Shown piece by piece: positions 36,080-44,622 of a DNA stretch of 64,000 nt. A program made the position numbers and the translations under genes. The notes under the pieces are model-generated. The model was given only the letters and a program-made list of their open reading frames with translations. It searched no databases and was not told where the DNA came from. The stretch comes from Flavobacterium denitrificans DSM 15936 (GTDB lineage Bacteria; Bacteroidota; Bacteroidia; Flavobacteriales; Flavobacteriaceae): positions 676,070 to 740,069 of the forward strand of contig NZ_KE384377.1 of the NCBI RefSeq assembly GCF_000425445.1, in the 5' to 3' direction. The first letter of the stretch is position 1. Every line of letters starts with the position of its first letter.

Positions 36080-38374
36080 TTAAAATTTATAAGTTACGGT
36101 AAGGCTTGCATTTCTAGGGCTTCCCGGAAATAATCGCAAATAATTCTGCGCGCCTAACCAATACGTTTTATTCAATAAATTATTTGCATTTACTGCAATT
36201 TGAACGTTGCTTTTACTTGGTTTATAAAACAACGCAGCATCAAAAATGGTAAAATCAGGAAGTGTAAAATCTCTTGTAAACCAAGGAATTTTGCTGCTTT
36301 GATATTGAACTCCAAAACCAATTCCGAGATCTTTTAAAGAGGAATCTGAAGCAAAGTTGTAACGGGTCCATAAATTGGCGCTGTTTTTTGGTGTATTTTG
36401 TTTTCTCGCGCCACTTAAAGTAGGATTGCTGTCTTCCATAATTTTTGCATCTATGTAGCTGTATGAAGCATTAATTTGCCAATCTGAAGTAATATATCCA
36501 GCTAAATCGCATTCAAAACCACGGCTTCTTTCTGCCCCACGAGTGACTAATAGATCTGGATTTGCGGGATCATTGGCATTCATTAAAATATTACGCTGAT
36601 TAATTTCGTAAATCGCCGCATTAAAAGTCATTGAATTGTTTAAAAAAGTAGTTTTGATACCCACTTCTTTCAAATCACTTTCCAAAGGATCAAACAAACT
36701 TCCGCCAGGTAGTGAACCGGTCTGTGGCATTAAAGTAACTGTATTCGGTTGAGGTTGATAACCTTCCAAATAAGTTGTATAAACGTTTATGGCGCTGTTA
36801 ACAGCATATGTAATTCCAATTCTTGGCAACAAAGCCGACTTTTTGACGGTCAATTCGTTACTAGTTTCATAATTGGTAATATCTTCAAACCATTCGTTTC
36901 TCAATCCCAATAAAAAAGTAAATTTTCCCCATAGAATCTGATCCTGAATATAAATCGCATTTGTAGTTGTTAAAGCTGATGGAAGTGCCGTTCTAACATT
37001 CAAGGTGTAATCTTCTGGACTGGTAAGCAAGTATTTAGGGTTATTTAAATTAAAATAATTCACATTTGGTTTAGGCAAAATAACGCCGTCAATTGTCACG
37101 GTTTGATAATTTGAAGCGTTTGCAGGAACAAAAGAACCAGCCACAGTTCCGTCTTTCAGTAAATAACCTCTTGCTGCGTTTTGTCCACCGCCTTTGTTTT
37201 TGTTCCAACTGCTTAAATCATATCCAGCTAATAGTTTATGTTTTAATTTTCCAGTCTTTAAATCGAAATTAAAATAAGCACTTAAATTGTCAATGTCCCA
37301 ATTCTGTTGGCGTTGTACAAATTGCATCATCGCCAAACTGGTTACAGGCTGGTTGTTCATATCAACTGCAAAAGCATTCGTAGTTCGATGTTCCTGAAGA
37401 TCTTCTGTCCAAGTTTGTTTCATGTATGTCGCATTAAATCCAATTTTTGAGTTGAATTTATGCGCAAAATTGGTTGTCAAAATCATTTCTTTTGATTTGA
37501 AGAAATCACTCGGCGCGCCTAGATTTAAGCTGATTGGTGTTTTTGTCAAACTCGTTTGTCCAGCAACAGCACCAAAAATAGGTTGGCCTCGGTCAAGTAT
37601 TCCCGTCATGTTGCTTAAAATCAGCTCTGTATTGATAGCCGTTTTTTCATTAGGAATATAACTGAAAGAAGGAGAAAACAGGAATGATTTGTTGTTTACC
37701 AAATCACGAAACGATTTTGCCTGCTGATACGCTCCGTTAACACGATATAAAAGTGTTTTTGAATCATTCAAAGGTCCGGTAAAATCTAAAGTACCGCGCA
37801 ATGTGCTAAAGCTTCCAACACTCATACTGATTTCTTTTCGATCAATTGCGAGAGGCTTTTTGGTTACCAAATTGATGCTTCCACCTGGATCAACAGATGA
37901 AAATGTGGCACTTGACGGACCTTTGATAACTTCGACGCGCTCAATATTGCTTGTTAAAGGTTGCAAAAAATAATATTGACGCGTTCGCATGCCGTTGATG
38001 ATTTGTCCTTCTTCATTTTGACTGATGCCACGAATTGTATATTGATTATAATAACTCGCCGGAATTACGCCACTAGCCATTTTTACAGCATCAGCAAGAT
38101 AGAAAGCAGCTTTATCTGCAACTAATTCTTTTGTTATTGTTGAGATGGATTGTGGAATATCTTTGTTGAGCGCAGCCGTTTTTGTTGCTGCAAAAGAATA
38201 ATCACTATTGTATTTTTTGGTCGAACGGCCAACAATCTCTACGGTTTGCAGTTCATTTTTTCTCATTTTTGTAGAATCTTGAGCAATACTGTCTGTACTT
38301 TTTTTGTTGACATTCTGAGATTGTGAAGCATGTAAGACAGTTATTAGAAATAGAAAAGAAAATATTTTTTTCAT
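36080..38374 (-). CDS. TonB-dependent siderophore-type receptor
   Basis: From ATG 38374 (764 residues); a TTG seven codons earlier is less likely. Signal MKKIFSFLFLITVLHASQSQ. There is no carboxypeptidase-like domain. The TonB box region is LQTVEIVGRS, and the plug has DIPQSISTITKELVAD, NQYTIRGISQNEEGQIINGM and IERVEVIKGPSSATFSSVDPGG, the FhuA/siderophore-receptor pattern. The barrel ends NASLTVTYKF with a terminal Phe. It is embedded between the ATPase (27 bp upstream) and permease genes of an ABC transporter, so outer- and inner-membrane steps are encoded together. Iron-siderophore or another chelated metal is the likely ligand (inference). Confidence 0.94.
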   Translation of the reverse strand: MKKIFSFLFLITVLHASQSQNVNKKSTDSIAQDSTKMRKNELQTVEIVGRSTKKYNSDYSFAATKTAALNKDIPQSISTITKELVADKAAFYLADAVKMASGVIPASYYNQYTIRGISQNEEGQIINGMRTRQYYFLQPLTSNIERVEVIKGPSSATFSSVDPGGSINLVTKKPLAIDRKEISMSVGSFSTLRGTLDFTGPLNDSKTLLYRVNGAYQQAKSFRDLVNNKSFLFSPSFSYIPNEKTAINTELILSNMTGILDRGQPIFGAVAGQTSLTKTPISLNLGAPSDFFKSKEMILTTNFAHKFNSKIGFNATYMKQTWTEDLQEHRTTNAFAVDMNNQPVTSLAMMQFVQRQQNWDIDNLSAYFNFDLKTGKLKHKLLAGYDLSSWNKNKGGGQNAARGYLLKDGTVAGSFVPANASNYQTVTIDGVILPKPNVNYFNLNNPKYLLTSPEDYTLNVRTALPSALTTTNAIYIQDQILWGKFTFLLGLRNEWFEDITNYETSNELTVKKSALLPRIGITYAVNSAINVYTTYLEGYQPQPNTVTLMPQTGSLPGGSLFDPLESDLKEVGIKTTFLNNSMTFNAAIYEINQRNILMNANDPANPDLLVTRGAERSRGFECDLAGYITSDWQINASYSYIDAKIMEDSNPTLSGARKQNTPKNSANLWTRYNFASDSSLKDLGIGFGVQYQSSKIPWFTRDFTLPDFTIFDAALFYKPSKSNVQIAVNANNLLNKTYWLGAQNYLRLFPGSPRNASLTVTYKF

Positions 38375-38401
38375 TTTATAAAAGATGGAAAGCAATTTCC
38401 T

Positions 38402-39097
38402 TTAAACAGTTTGTAAATAAAGATTTTCAAGTTCGTTAGCTGAAATTTTATCTGCTTCAATTACCGTCACTAAATTTCCTTGTTTCATGATTCCAATGTG
38501 CGATGCGACTTCTCTGGCTCTGAAAATGTCGTGCGTTGCCATTAAAATGGCAGTTCCATCGGCAGAAAGCTCTTTTAGAATCTGCGAAAATTCATTCGAT
38601 GCTTTTGGATCTAAACCGCTCGTAGGCTCATCGAGCAACAGTACTTTGGCCTTTTTTGCAATCGCAATCGCAATTCCTACTTTTTGACGCATTCCTTTAG
38701 AATATCCACCTAAATTTTGATTGTGTGCAGTGGTCTGCAATCCGGCTTTGTTTAAGAAATATGTCAGTTCACCTTGTGAATATTTGAAGCCAGCTAGAGA
38801 TGAAAAGAATTTTAGGTTTTCTAGACCTGTCAAATTTGGATAAAGCATTACTGTTTCAGGAATATAAGCGACATGCTTTTTGGTTTCCTGACTGTTTTCA
38901 ATTACTGAAATGTTGTTGATTTCCAATTCTCCCGATGTTGGTTCAATAAAGCCTAAAAACAAATTGATTGTTGTGGTTTTTCCGGCTCCGTTTTGACCTA
39001 AAAGAGCAAAGATTTCTCCCTCGTTTATAGTTAAGTTTAAGGAATTTAAGGCGGTGTGATCGCCGTATTTTTTAGTCAAATTTTTTGCTGTAAGCAT
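38402..39097 (-). CDS. ABC transporter ATP-binding protein
   Basis: I take ATG 39097 (231 residues); a longer frame to 39247 adds an atypical 50-residue leader. Walker A GQNGAGKTT, signature LGGYSKGMRQKVGIA (a YSKGM variant of LSGGQ), Walker B KVLLLDEPTSGLDP and the H-loop ATHDIF are all present. The protein resembles the ATPases that pair with ABC-2 permeases, including NosF-type proteins. Its permeases are probably the two DUF3526 genes beyond the receptor. Confidence 0.94.
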   Translation of the reverse strand: MLTAKNLTKKYGDHTALNSLNLTINEGEIFALLGQNGAGKTTTINLFLGFIEPTSGELEINNISVIENSQETKKHVAYIPETVMLYPNLTGLENLKFFSSLAGFKYSQGELTYFLNKAGLQTTAHNQNLGGYSKGMRQKVGIAIAIAKKAKVLLLDEPTSGLDPKASNEFSQILKELSADGTAILMATHDIFRAREVASHIGIMKQGNLVTVIEADKISANELENLYLQTV

Positions 39098-39331
39098 AGT
39101 TTTATTTATTTGAAAGATTTGATTTTTTAAAATAGATATAGCAAAATCAGGCTTTTGAGAGCGTGCAAAAGCTAATTTTGTAATTAGAAATGAAGTGGAT
39201 TTACTGCAGTAAATAGAAAAGCTAATTGAATCTGTTTTTGAAAACAAATCAATTTAACATAAAGAAATACGCTTGCCTTTTATTAATCTTCAAGAAAATA
39301 AAATGCAGTTTTAGTCTATAAACACAGTAAA

Positions 39332-39685
39332 TTAAAGAAGTGTTGGAGGTGCACGAAGTGCAAAAAGACTTCCTTTGAAAAATGTTGAAGCTGTCTTTGA
39401 ATAAAAGAAATGGCAAGAAGTTTCAACCGTTATTTTATGAAATGAAAGCGCTTCAAAATTATTTGGAATGAAGCTGCTGAATGCAAAATGACAAATAGGA
39501 CAGTGGTTTTCGACAGTATGACTGTGCGTTATTTCTTTTTGTCCAGGTTTGTGTTTGTGTACGCAGTGTTGTTTTTCAGAAAACTGTTTGACAACGTGCT
39601 CATAGGAGTGAATGGTCTGGAACAGCATCGCGAACAATACTGCAAAAGACATCAAGAAATTTACAATTACAATTTTCTTTTTCAT
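39332..39685 (-). CDS. Small Cys/His-rich envelope protein, first gene of the ABC/TonB operon
   Basis: 117 residues. An N-terminal hydrophobic segment (VNFLMSFAVLFAMLFQTIHSY) is a signal anchor. His/Cys motifs follow: CVHKHKPGQKEITHSHTVENHCPICH, which is here read as two clusters, residues about 41-44 and 55-65. The end is LFALRAPPTLL. Similar short proteins precede metal or siderophore TonB genes in flavobacteria, and ends like RAPP recur among them (family impression, not verified). The motif suggests metal binding at the periplasmic face. A 234-bp spacer with no recognised gene separates it from the ATPase gene. Confidence 0.72.
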   Translation of the reverse strand: MKKKIVIVNFLMSFAVLFAMLFQTIHSYEHVVKQFSEKQHCVHKHKPGQKEITHSHTVENHCPICHFAFSSFIPNNFEALSFHKITVETSCHFFYSKTASTFFKGSLFALRAPPTLL

Positions 39686-39749
39686 TCAGTGGTGTTTCGG
39701 AGCAATTCTTAAGTCATTAAAAATGAAAAGAATAAACGCAACAGTGTTG

Positions 39750-39757
39750 CAAATATA
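39750..39757 (-). promoter_or_regulatory. Candidate -7 element for the Cys/His-rich protein gene
   Basis: Minus-strand TATATTTG, 65 bp before the start at 39685. The upstream -33 motif is not convincing. Confidence 0.4.
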
Positions 39758-39815
39758 CTTATCTTATTTTGAAAAGCCTTAAAATTGGGCTGTTTTTATT
39801 GAAAAACTCAAAAAG

Positions 39816-40250
39816 CTAAAGATTACTGTACAGCAATTGCAGTGTATGAAAATCAGAGGAGCCGTCAAAATATTTATGAAGTGCTTCTTGAAATACTGGC
39901 TCAGTATTTTGAATACTGGCAAATAATGTCAGACAAGATTGAAGCCTTTCGTCATCAGGATTTCCAAATATTTCTTCTGCTGTTTTTTCTTCGGTTTTGA
40001 TTAATTCAGATGTGATTTCAATAAGATGCTTTCCTAAAATCGGATGTTCCAAAAAAGCAATCGCTTCATCAGCATTTTTGATTTCGTAGAATTTTGAAGT
40101 ATCACAAGAACCGGATCCTTTTATCTGCGGAAAGACAAACCACATCCAAGGAGATTCTTTTTTACCTCTTTTGATTTCTGCAAGTGCAGATAGGTAAAGT
40201 TTGTTCTGTGCGTCTAAAAAACGCATTAATTCATTTTTATTGTAGGCCAT
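39816..40250 (-). CDS. DUF1810 family protein
   Basis: 144 residues, cytoplasmic. The family pattern is clear: LMRFLDAQNKLYLSALAEIKRGKKESPWMWFVFPQIKG, which spans residues 8-44, then AIAFLEHPILGKHLIE and DDERLQSCLTLFA. The role of the family is unknown; some members are labelled calpastatin without basis. It stands alone, in an operon neither with the Cys/His protein nor with the divergent DapB-like gene. Confidence 0.9.
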   Translation of the reverse strand: MAYNKNELMRFLDAQNKLYLSALAEIKRGKKESPWMWFVFPQIKGSGSCDTSKFYEIKNADEAIAFLEHPILGKHLIEITSELIKTEEKTAEEIFGNPDDERLQSCLTLFASIQNTEPVFQEALHKYFDGSSDFHTLQLLYSNL

Positions 40251-40566
40251 TTTATGCTGATTTATTTGGGGATAATCAGGTCATAAAACTACTGAAAAAT
40301 TGTTTAGTTGTACAATACAAAAGCATTTTTTAGGCTATTTTTTCTGATTTTAATTTAATGTAAACTAAGTTGATGTTATGTGCTATTTATCTTGTTAAGA
40401 GGTTGTTTAATTGTTATATATGTTGAAATTTACTCGTGTTCTTGTGATATTTTTTCTATTTTAGCAAAAGACGATAATTAACATTTTTTGAATTATCAAT
40501 TTCTTCGGCATACATTTAAATGCCAATTTCTGTTAACGGTGCACTTCGCTCCATAAAAAATAAAAT
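40251..40566. other. Divergent intergenic region (316 bp)
   Basis: Lies between the DUF1810 gene and the DapB-like gene, which point away from each other. It is AT-rich. I find no TANNTTTG element, hairpin or small reading frame worth reporting. A ttaacggtgcacttcgctcc stretch near 40533-40552 is the only locally GC-richer part. Confidence 0.5.
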
Positions 40567-41316
40567 ATGAAAATAGGATTAATCGGATTCGGTAAAACTG
40601 GAAAATCAGTAGCTTCAATACTTTTAGAAAATAAAAAATTCAGTCTGGAATGGGTTTTAAGACAGAGTAATGTTTTAGAACACAGATCAGTTCCAGAATT
40701 TTTTGGAGTTGAATCAAACGAACCCGGATTAATTTATTCCAGCTCCAAAACATCAATTGAAAAGTTGCTTGAAAGTCATCCAGTAGATGCCATTATTGAT
40801 TTTTCATCGCATCAAGGAATTTATACGTACGGTGAAACAGCGGCGAAAAAGAAAGTCAAAATTATTTCGGCAATTTCACATTATAAGGAAACAGAATTGC
40901 AGTTTCTTAAAAAACTTTCTCAGAAAACAACTGTTTTTTGGTCGCCTAATATTACGCTTGGCGTGAATTATTTATTATTTGCCGCCAAGTTTCTAAAGAA
41001 AATTGCACCATGGGTGGATATTGAAGTCAATGAAGAACACTTCAAAACAAAACAAGGAACTTCGGGAACAGCGGTAAAAATTGCTGAGGCCTTAGATGTT
41101 GAAAAAGAAAATATAAATTCGGTCAGAGCAGGAGGAATCGTCGGGAAGCATGAAGTTATTTTTGGTTTTCCATATCAAACAGTCCGATTGATTCACGAAT
41201 CGATTTCGAGAGAAGCATTTGGAAACGGAGTTATTTTTGTTGCCGAGAATTTAAAGGAAAAAGAAAAAGGCTTCTATAATTTTGAGGATATTTTGACGCC
41301 TTATTTTACTGTTTAG
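40567..41316 (+). CDS. Dihydrodipicolinate reductase-like protein (DapB paralogue)
   Basis: 249 residues. The Rossmann start IGLIGFGKTGKSVA binds NAD(P). The middle has PVDAIIDFSSHQGI and FWSPNITLGVNYLLF, matching DapB layout, and the C-terminal domain has SVRAGGIVGKHEVIFG. The usual DapB active-site segment E-x-H-H-x-x-K-x-D-A-P-S-G-T-A is here EEHFKTKQGTSGTA (157-169). One of the paired histidines is Phe159 and DAP is replaced by QGT. The tetrahydrodipicolinate-binding residues are therefore partly altered. It may be a working variant of the lysine/diaminopimelate pathway reductase or a paralogue with another imine substrate. It stands alone. Confidence 0.85.
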   Translation: MKIGLIGFGKTGKSVASILLENKKFSLEWVLRQSNVLEHRSVPEFFGVESNEPGLIYSSSKTSIEKLLESHPVDAIIDFSSHQGIYTYGETAAKKKVKIISAISHYKETELQFLKKLSQKTTVFWSPNITLGVNYLLFAAKFLKKIAPWVDIEVNEEHFKTKQGTSGTAVKIAEALDVEKENINSVRAGGIVGKHEVIFGFPYQTVRLIHESISREAFGNGVIFVAENLKEKEKGFYNFEDILTPYFTV

Positions 41317-41416
41317 TTTTTTGGTTTGCCACTAAGACGCTAAGGCACAAAGTTTTTTTCTGTGAAAGAATGCAATTGATTGTTCATCTAAGTGAAGCCT
41401 AAGTATCAAAGTTTAA

Positions 41417-41499
41417 TCTCGCAAAGACGCAGAGTCGTGAAGTTTTTTTATAAGTTGTGATAAACTTTTAAAACTTAGCGACTCTGCGTCTTTGCGAGA
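41417..41499. repeat. 21-bp perfect inverted repeat, likely terminator
   Basis: Arms 41417-41437 and 41479-41499 are exact reverse complements (tctcgcaaagacgcagagtc plus g), with further partial pairing inside. The region between the convergent DapB-like gene (stop 41316) and sdhB (stop 41517) also has a ccactaagacgctaaggcac unit at 41324-41343. It could terminate both transcripts. Confidence 0.82.
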
Positions 41500-41516
41500 A
41501 ATTCTCTTTAGTATTT

Positions 41517-42263
41517 TTATTTTCTAAAAGTCAAAGCTTTCATGTATTCTAAATTCATTTTGGCAATTGAAAGGACTGAAATTCCCTGCGGACATTCAAT
41601 TTCGCAGGCGCGGGTGTCAGAGCAGGCGCCAAAACCTTCTTCATCCATTTGTTTGACCATATTTAGAGCACGATTTTGAGCTTCAACTTTGCCTTGTGGC
41701 AATAGGGCTAGATGGGTAATTTTTGCTCCTACAAATAAAGCTGCACTGGCATTTTTGCATGAAGCAACGCAGGCTCCGCAGCCAATACAGGCTGCCGCGT
41801 CAAAAGCAGCTTCGGCAGTCTCATAAGAAATTGGGATGCTGTTGGCTTCAGGCGCTTGTCCAGTTGAAGCGCCAATAAATCCTCCAGAAGCAATAGTAGC
41901 ATCAAAAGCTTTTCTGTCTATTTTTAAATCTCGCAAAACTGGAAAAGCTTTGGCTCGAAAGGGTTCAATATAAATGGTGTCACCGTCTTTAAAACTTCGC
42001 ATATGAAGCTGACAGGTTGTTGTATTTCTTAAAGGCCCATGAGCTCTTCCGTTGATCATAACACCACATTGCCCGCAGATTCCTTCTCGGCAATCGTGAT
42101 CGAATTCAATTACGCGTTCGCCTTGCTGAATTAGATTTTCGTTCAAAAGATCCAGCATCTCAAGGAAAGACATGTGCTCTGAAACTCCATCAATTTCATA
42201 ATCTGTCATTTCTCCTTTTGATGAAGTATCAAACTGCCGCCAAATTTTTAGATAAAGTTTCAT
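41517..42263 (-). CDS. sdhB: Succinate dehydrogenase / fumarate reductase iron-sulfur subunit
   Basis: 248 residues. Ferredoxin-type [2Fe-2S] cysteines: C58, C63, C66 (CREGICGQCG) and C84. The second domain has C159-x2-C162-x2-C165-x3-C169 (CIGCGACVASCK), and C214, C220, C224 with Pro225 (ACEIECPQGI), which carry the other two clusters. It passes electrons from the flavoprotein to quinone through a membrane subunit. It follows sdhA by 91 bp. No cytochrome b subunit gene is adjacent. Confidence 0.95.
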   Translation of the reverse strand: MKLYLKIWRQFDTSSKGEMTDYEIDGVSEHMSFLEMLDLLNENLIQQGERVIEFDHDCREGICGQCGVMINGRAHGPLRNTTTCQLHMRSFKDGDTIYIEPFRAKAFPVLRDLKIDRKAFDATIASGGFIGASTGQAPEANSIPISYETAEAAFDAAACIGCGACVASCKNASAALFVGAKITHLALLPQGKVEAQNRALNMVKQMDEEGFGACSDTRACEIECPQGISVLSIAKMNLEYMKALTFRK

Positions 42264-42267
42264 ATGT

Positions 42268-42334
42268 AATTGTTAATTATGTATTGTTAATTATGAATTT
42301 TCTGGGGTGAATTATAAATTGATAATTAACAATT
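42268..42334. repeat. AT-rich inverted repeat between sdhA and sdhB
   Basis: aattgttaattat (42268-42280) pairs exactly with ataattaacaatt (42322-42334). Related 'taattgacaatt' units flank it. It lies in the 91-bp spacer upstream of the sdhB start and might affect sdhB translation. Confidence 0.6.
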
Positions 42335-42354
42335 GACAATTCATCATTTAACCA

Positions 42355-44265
42355 TTATTTATAGCTTCTCACTGCAAGTTCTACAGATTCAAAAACAAGA
42401 GGCTCTTTGTGCAGTTCAGGTTCTTTGTGTAGGCCTTTCCATTCCCAGGCCGAAACGTAGCAGAATTCGGCATCATTGCGGACAGCTTCTCCATCGGCAG
42501 TTTGATATTCTTCTCTAAAATGCGCGCCACAGGATTCTTCGCGCTGCAAAGCATCATAACACATTAATTCGGCTAATTCTATATAATCAGCAATTCTGCC
42601 CGCTTTTTCTAGTTCGCTATTCAAAGTATTGTCGCCCGTAATTCTCAAGTCTTTTTCAAATGAAGCTTTTAATTCTCTTATTTCGATAATGGCTTCCTCC
42701 AAATTTTTTCTGCTTCTGGAAAGCCCGCATTTTTCGTAAAGAAGACGTCCAATTTTTTTATGAAAATAATCGGCAGAAAGTGTTCCGTTAGTATGCAAAA
42801 AACGATCTAACTGTCTTCTTACAGCATTTTCAGCTTCTTCAAAATTGGGATGAGAAGTGTCGAATTTTGGTGTATTTAATTCACCAACTAAATAATTCGG
42901 AATCGTATAAGGCGCTATAAAATAGCCGTCTACGCAGGCCTGAAGCAATGAATTTGCACCAAGACGATTTGCACCATGATCGGCAAAATTGGCTTCGCCT
43001 AACGCAAATAAGCCAGGAATTGTAGTCATTAATTCATAATCAACCCAAAGGCCGCCCATCGTAAAATGCGCCGAAGGAGAAATCAACATAGGTTCTTTAT
43101 AAGCATTAATGCCTGTGATTTTTTCATACATCGCAAAAAGATTGCTGTATTTGGCTTCAATTGCGTCTTTTCCTTGCGCTTTTATGGCATCGCCAAAATC
43201 AAGATAAATAGCATTTTTCATTGGCCCAACACCATGACCGGCATCAATTCTTTCTTTTGCTGCTCTAGATGAAATATCTCTCGGTGCTAAATTTCCAAAA
43301 GAAGGATATTTTCGTTCCAAATAATAATCTCGTTCTTCTTCGGGAATAATATTGGGATTTCGATCGTCTTTGGCTGTTTTTGGAACCCAAATTCGGCCAT
43401 CATTTCGAAGTGATTCCGACATTAGCGTGAGTTTTGATTGGTTTTCACCATGCTGTGGTAAGGAAGTAGGATGAAACTGAATCCAGCTTACACCGGCCAT
43501 AAAAGCACCTTTTTTGTGAGCGCGCCAAATAGCCGAACTGTTACAGCCCATTGCCAAGGTTGAAAGATAATATACTTTTCCGTAACCTCCGGAAGCCAAT
43601 ACAACTGCATCGGCGGCGTGACGTTCAAGAACTCCGGTTTCTAGATTTCGTGCAATAATTCCTTTTGCTTTTCCGTCTATCACTACTAATTCAAGCATTT
43701 CGTGACGGGTATATAGTTTAATTTTTCCTAATGCGGTTTGGCGTTCTAACGCTTGATAAGCGCCTAATAATAGCTGTTGTCCGGTTTGTCCGCGTGCGTA
43801 AAAGGTTCGCGAAACCTGAACGCCACCAAAAGATCTATTATTGAGATATCCCGCATATTCTCTGGCAAAAGGAACGCCTTGTGCCACAGCGTGATCGATT
43901 AAAGCAGCAGAACATTCAGCAAGGCGATAAACATTTGCCTCACGAGATCTAAAATCCCCGCCTTTTATGGTATCATAAAACATTCTGAAAGTGCTATCGC
44001 CGTCATTTTTGTAGTTTTTGGCTGCGTTAACACCACCTTGAGCGGCTACCGAATGCGCTCTTCTGGCAGAATCCTGAAAACAAAATGACTTGATGTTGTA
44101 GCCTTGTTCGGCCAAAGAGGCAGCGCAGGAAGCACCCGCAAGTCCTGTTCCTACTACTATAATGTTTAATTTTTTTCTGTTGGCTGGATTGACAAGTTTA
44201 GCTTTTGCTTTGTAGTTGTTCCATTTATCGGCAAGAGGTCCTTCGGGTATTTTTGATTTCATCAT
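42355..44265 (-). CDS. sdhA: Succinate dehydrogenase / fumarate reductase flavoprotein subunit
   Basis: 636 residues. The FAD motif [10 protein letters not shown] is at 37-46, and covalent-FAD His71 is in [11 protein letters not shown]. Substrate-binding segments are [28 protein letters not shown] and [12 protein letters not shown], and the C-terminal helical domain is complete. The opening [20 protein letters not shown] is the Bacteroidota type. It oxidises succinate or reduces fumarate. In Bacteroidota the usual order is sdhC-sdhA-sdhB, but upstream here is a 357-bp repeat-containing spacer and then a thiolase. This may be a second sdhAB copy that borrows sdhC from elsewhere, or a soluble variant (inference). 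Confidence 0.95.
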   Translation of the reverse strand: MMKSKIPEGPLADKWNNYKAKAKLVNPANRKKLNIIVVGTGLAGASCAASLAEQGYNIKSFCFQDSARRAHSVAAQGGVNAAKNYKNDGDSTFRMFYDTIKGGDFRSREANVYRLAECSAALIDHAVAQGVPFAREYAGYLNNRSFGGVQVSRTFYARGQTGQQLLLGAYQALERQTALGKIKLYTRHEMLELVVIDGKAKGIIARNLETGVLERHAADAVVLASGGYGKVYYLSTLAMGCNSSAIWRAHKKGAFMAGVSWIQFHPTSLPQHGENQSKLTLMSESLRNDGRIWVPKTAKDDRNPNIIPEEERDYYLERKYPSFGNLAPRDISSRAAKERIDAGHGVGPMKNAIYLDFGDAIKAQGKDAIEAKYSNLFAMYEKITGINAYKEPMLISPSAHFTMGGLWVDYELMTTIPGLFALGEANFADHGANRLGANSLLQACVDGYFIAPYTIPNYLVGELNTPKFDTSHPNFEEAENAVRRQLDRFLHTNGTLSADYFHKKIGRLLYEKCGLSRSRKNLEEAIIEIRELKASFEKDLRITGDNTLNSELEKAGRIADYIELAELMCYDALQREESCGAHFREEYQTADGEAVRNDAEFCYVSAWEWKGLHKEPELHKEPLVFESVELAVRSYK

Positions 44266-44622
44266 TTTTTAGTCGTTTAAAATGAGTTCATGCAAAAGAT
44301 TTAAGAAAGCTAAATTTACTATAAAATATTTATATTTAGTTGTTTTGTAAGGTTGTATTTCTGCAAAAAAAAAGATTTTTTAACGAATGTTGTGACTTAT
44401 TCATAAACAGAAATGCGATAGGTTTTTAAAACCTGTCGTGTTTTGAGTGATTTTAAAAAAAATCTGCACTATCTGCGAAATCTGCGGGAGTAATTTTTCA
44501 CGCAGATTTCGCAGATAGTGCAGATTTATATCAAATTACTGAAAATGAAGTTGTAACTAATGTTGAATCTAATTTGAAGTGCAAACCGGTTTTTTAATAC
44601 CTGTTGGGTTTGAAAATAAGTG
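44266..44622. other. Intergenic region upstream of sdhA (357 bp)
   Basis: Contains no reading frame for a cytochrome b subunit. It holds a 27-bp inverted repeat (listed separately) and aggtttttaaaacct near 44417. The expected sdhA promoter should lie in 44266-44400, where I see no exact TANNTTTG. Confidence 0.6.
44460..44527. repeat. 27-bp perfect inverted repeat of 'cagatt' type
   Basis: Arms 44460-44486 and 44501-44527 are exact reverse complements, with a 14-base loop (ggagtaatttttca). The units are aatctgcactatctgcgaaa and neighbours. It lies 95 bp after the thiolase stop at 44623 on the minus strand and may stop its transcript. Confidence 0.9.

Noticed and set aside
39098-39247. 50-residue N-terminal extension of the ABC ATPase
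   Set aside because: Family members begin near MLTAKNLTKKYG; the extension has no recognisable domain.
40251-40566. Small RNA gene in the divergent spacer
   Set aside because: No promoter plus terminator pair or stable hairpin could be found there.
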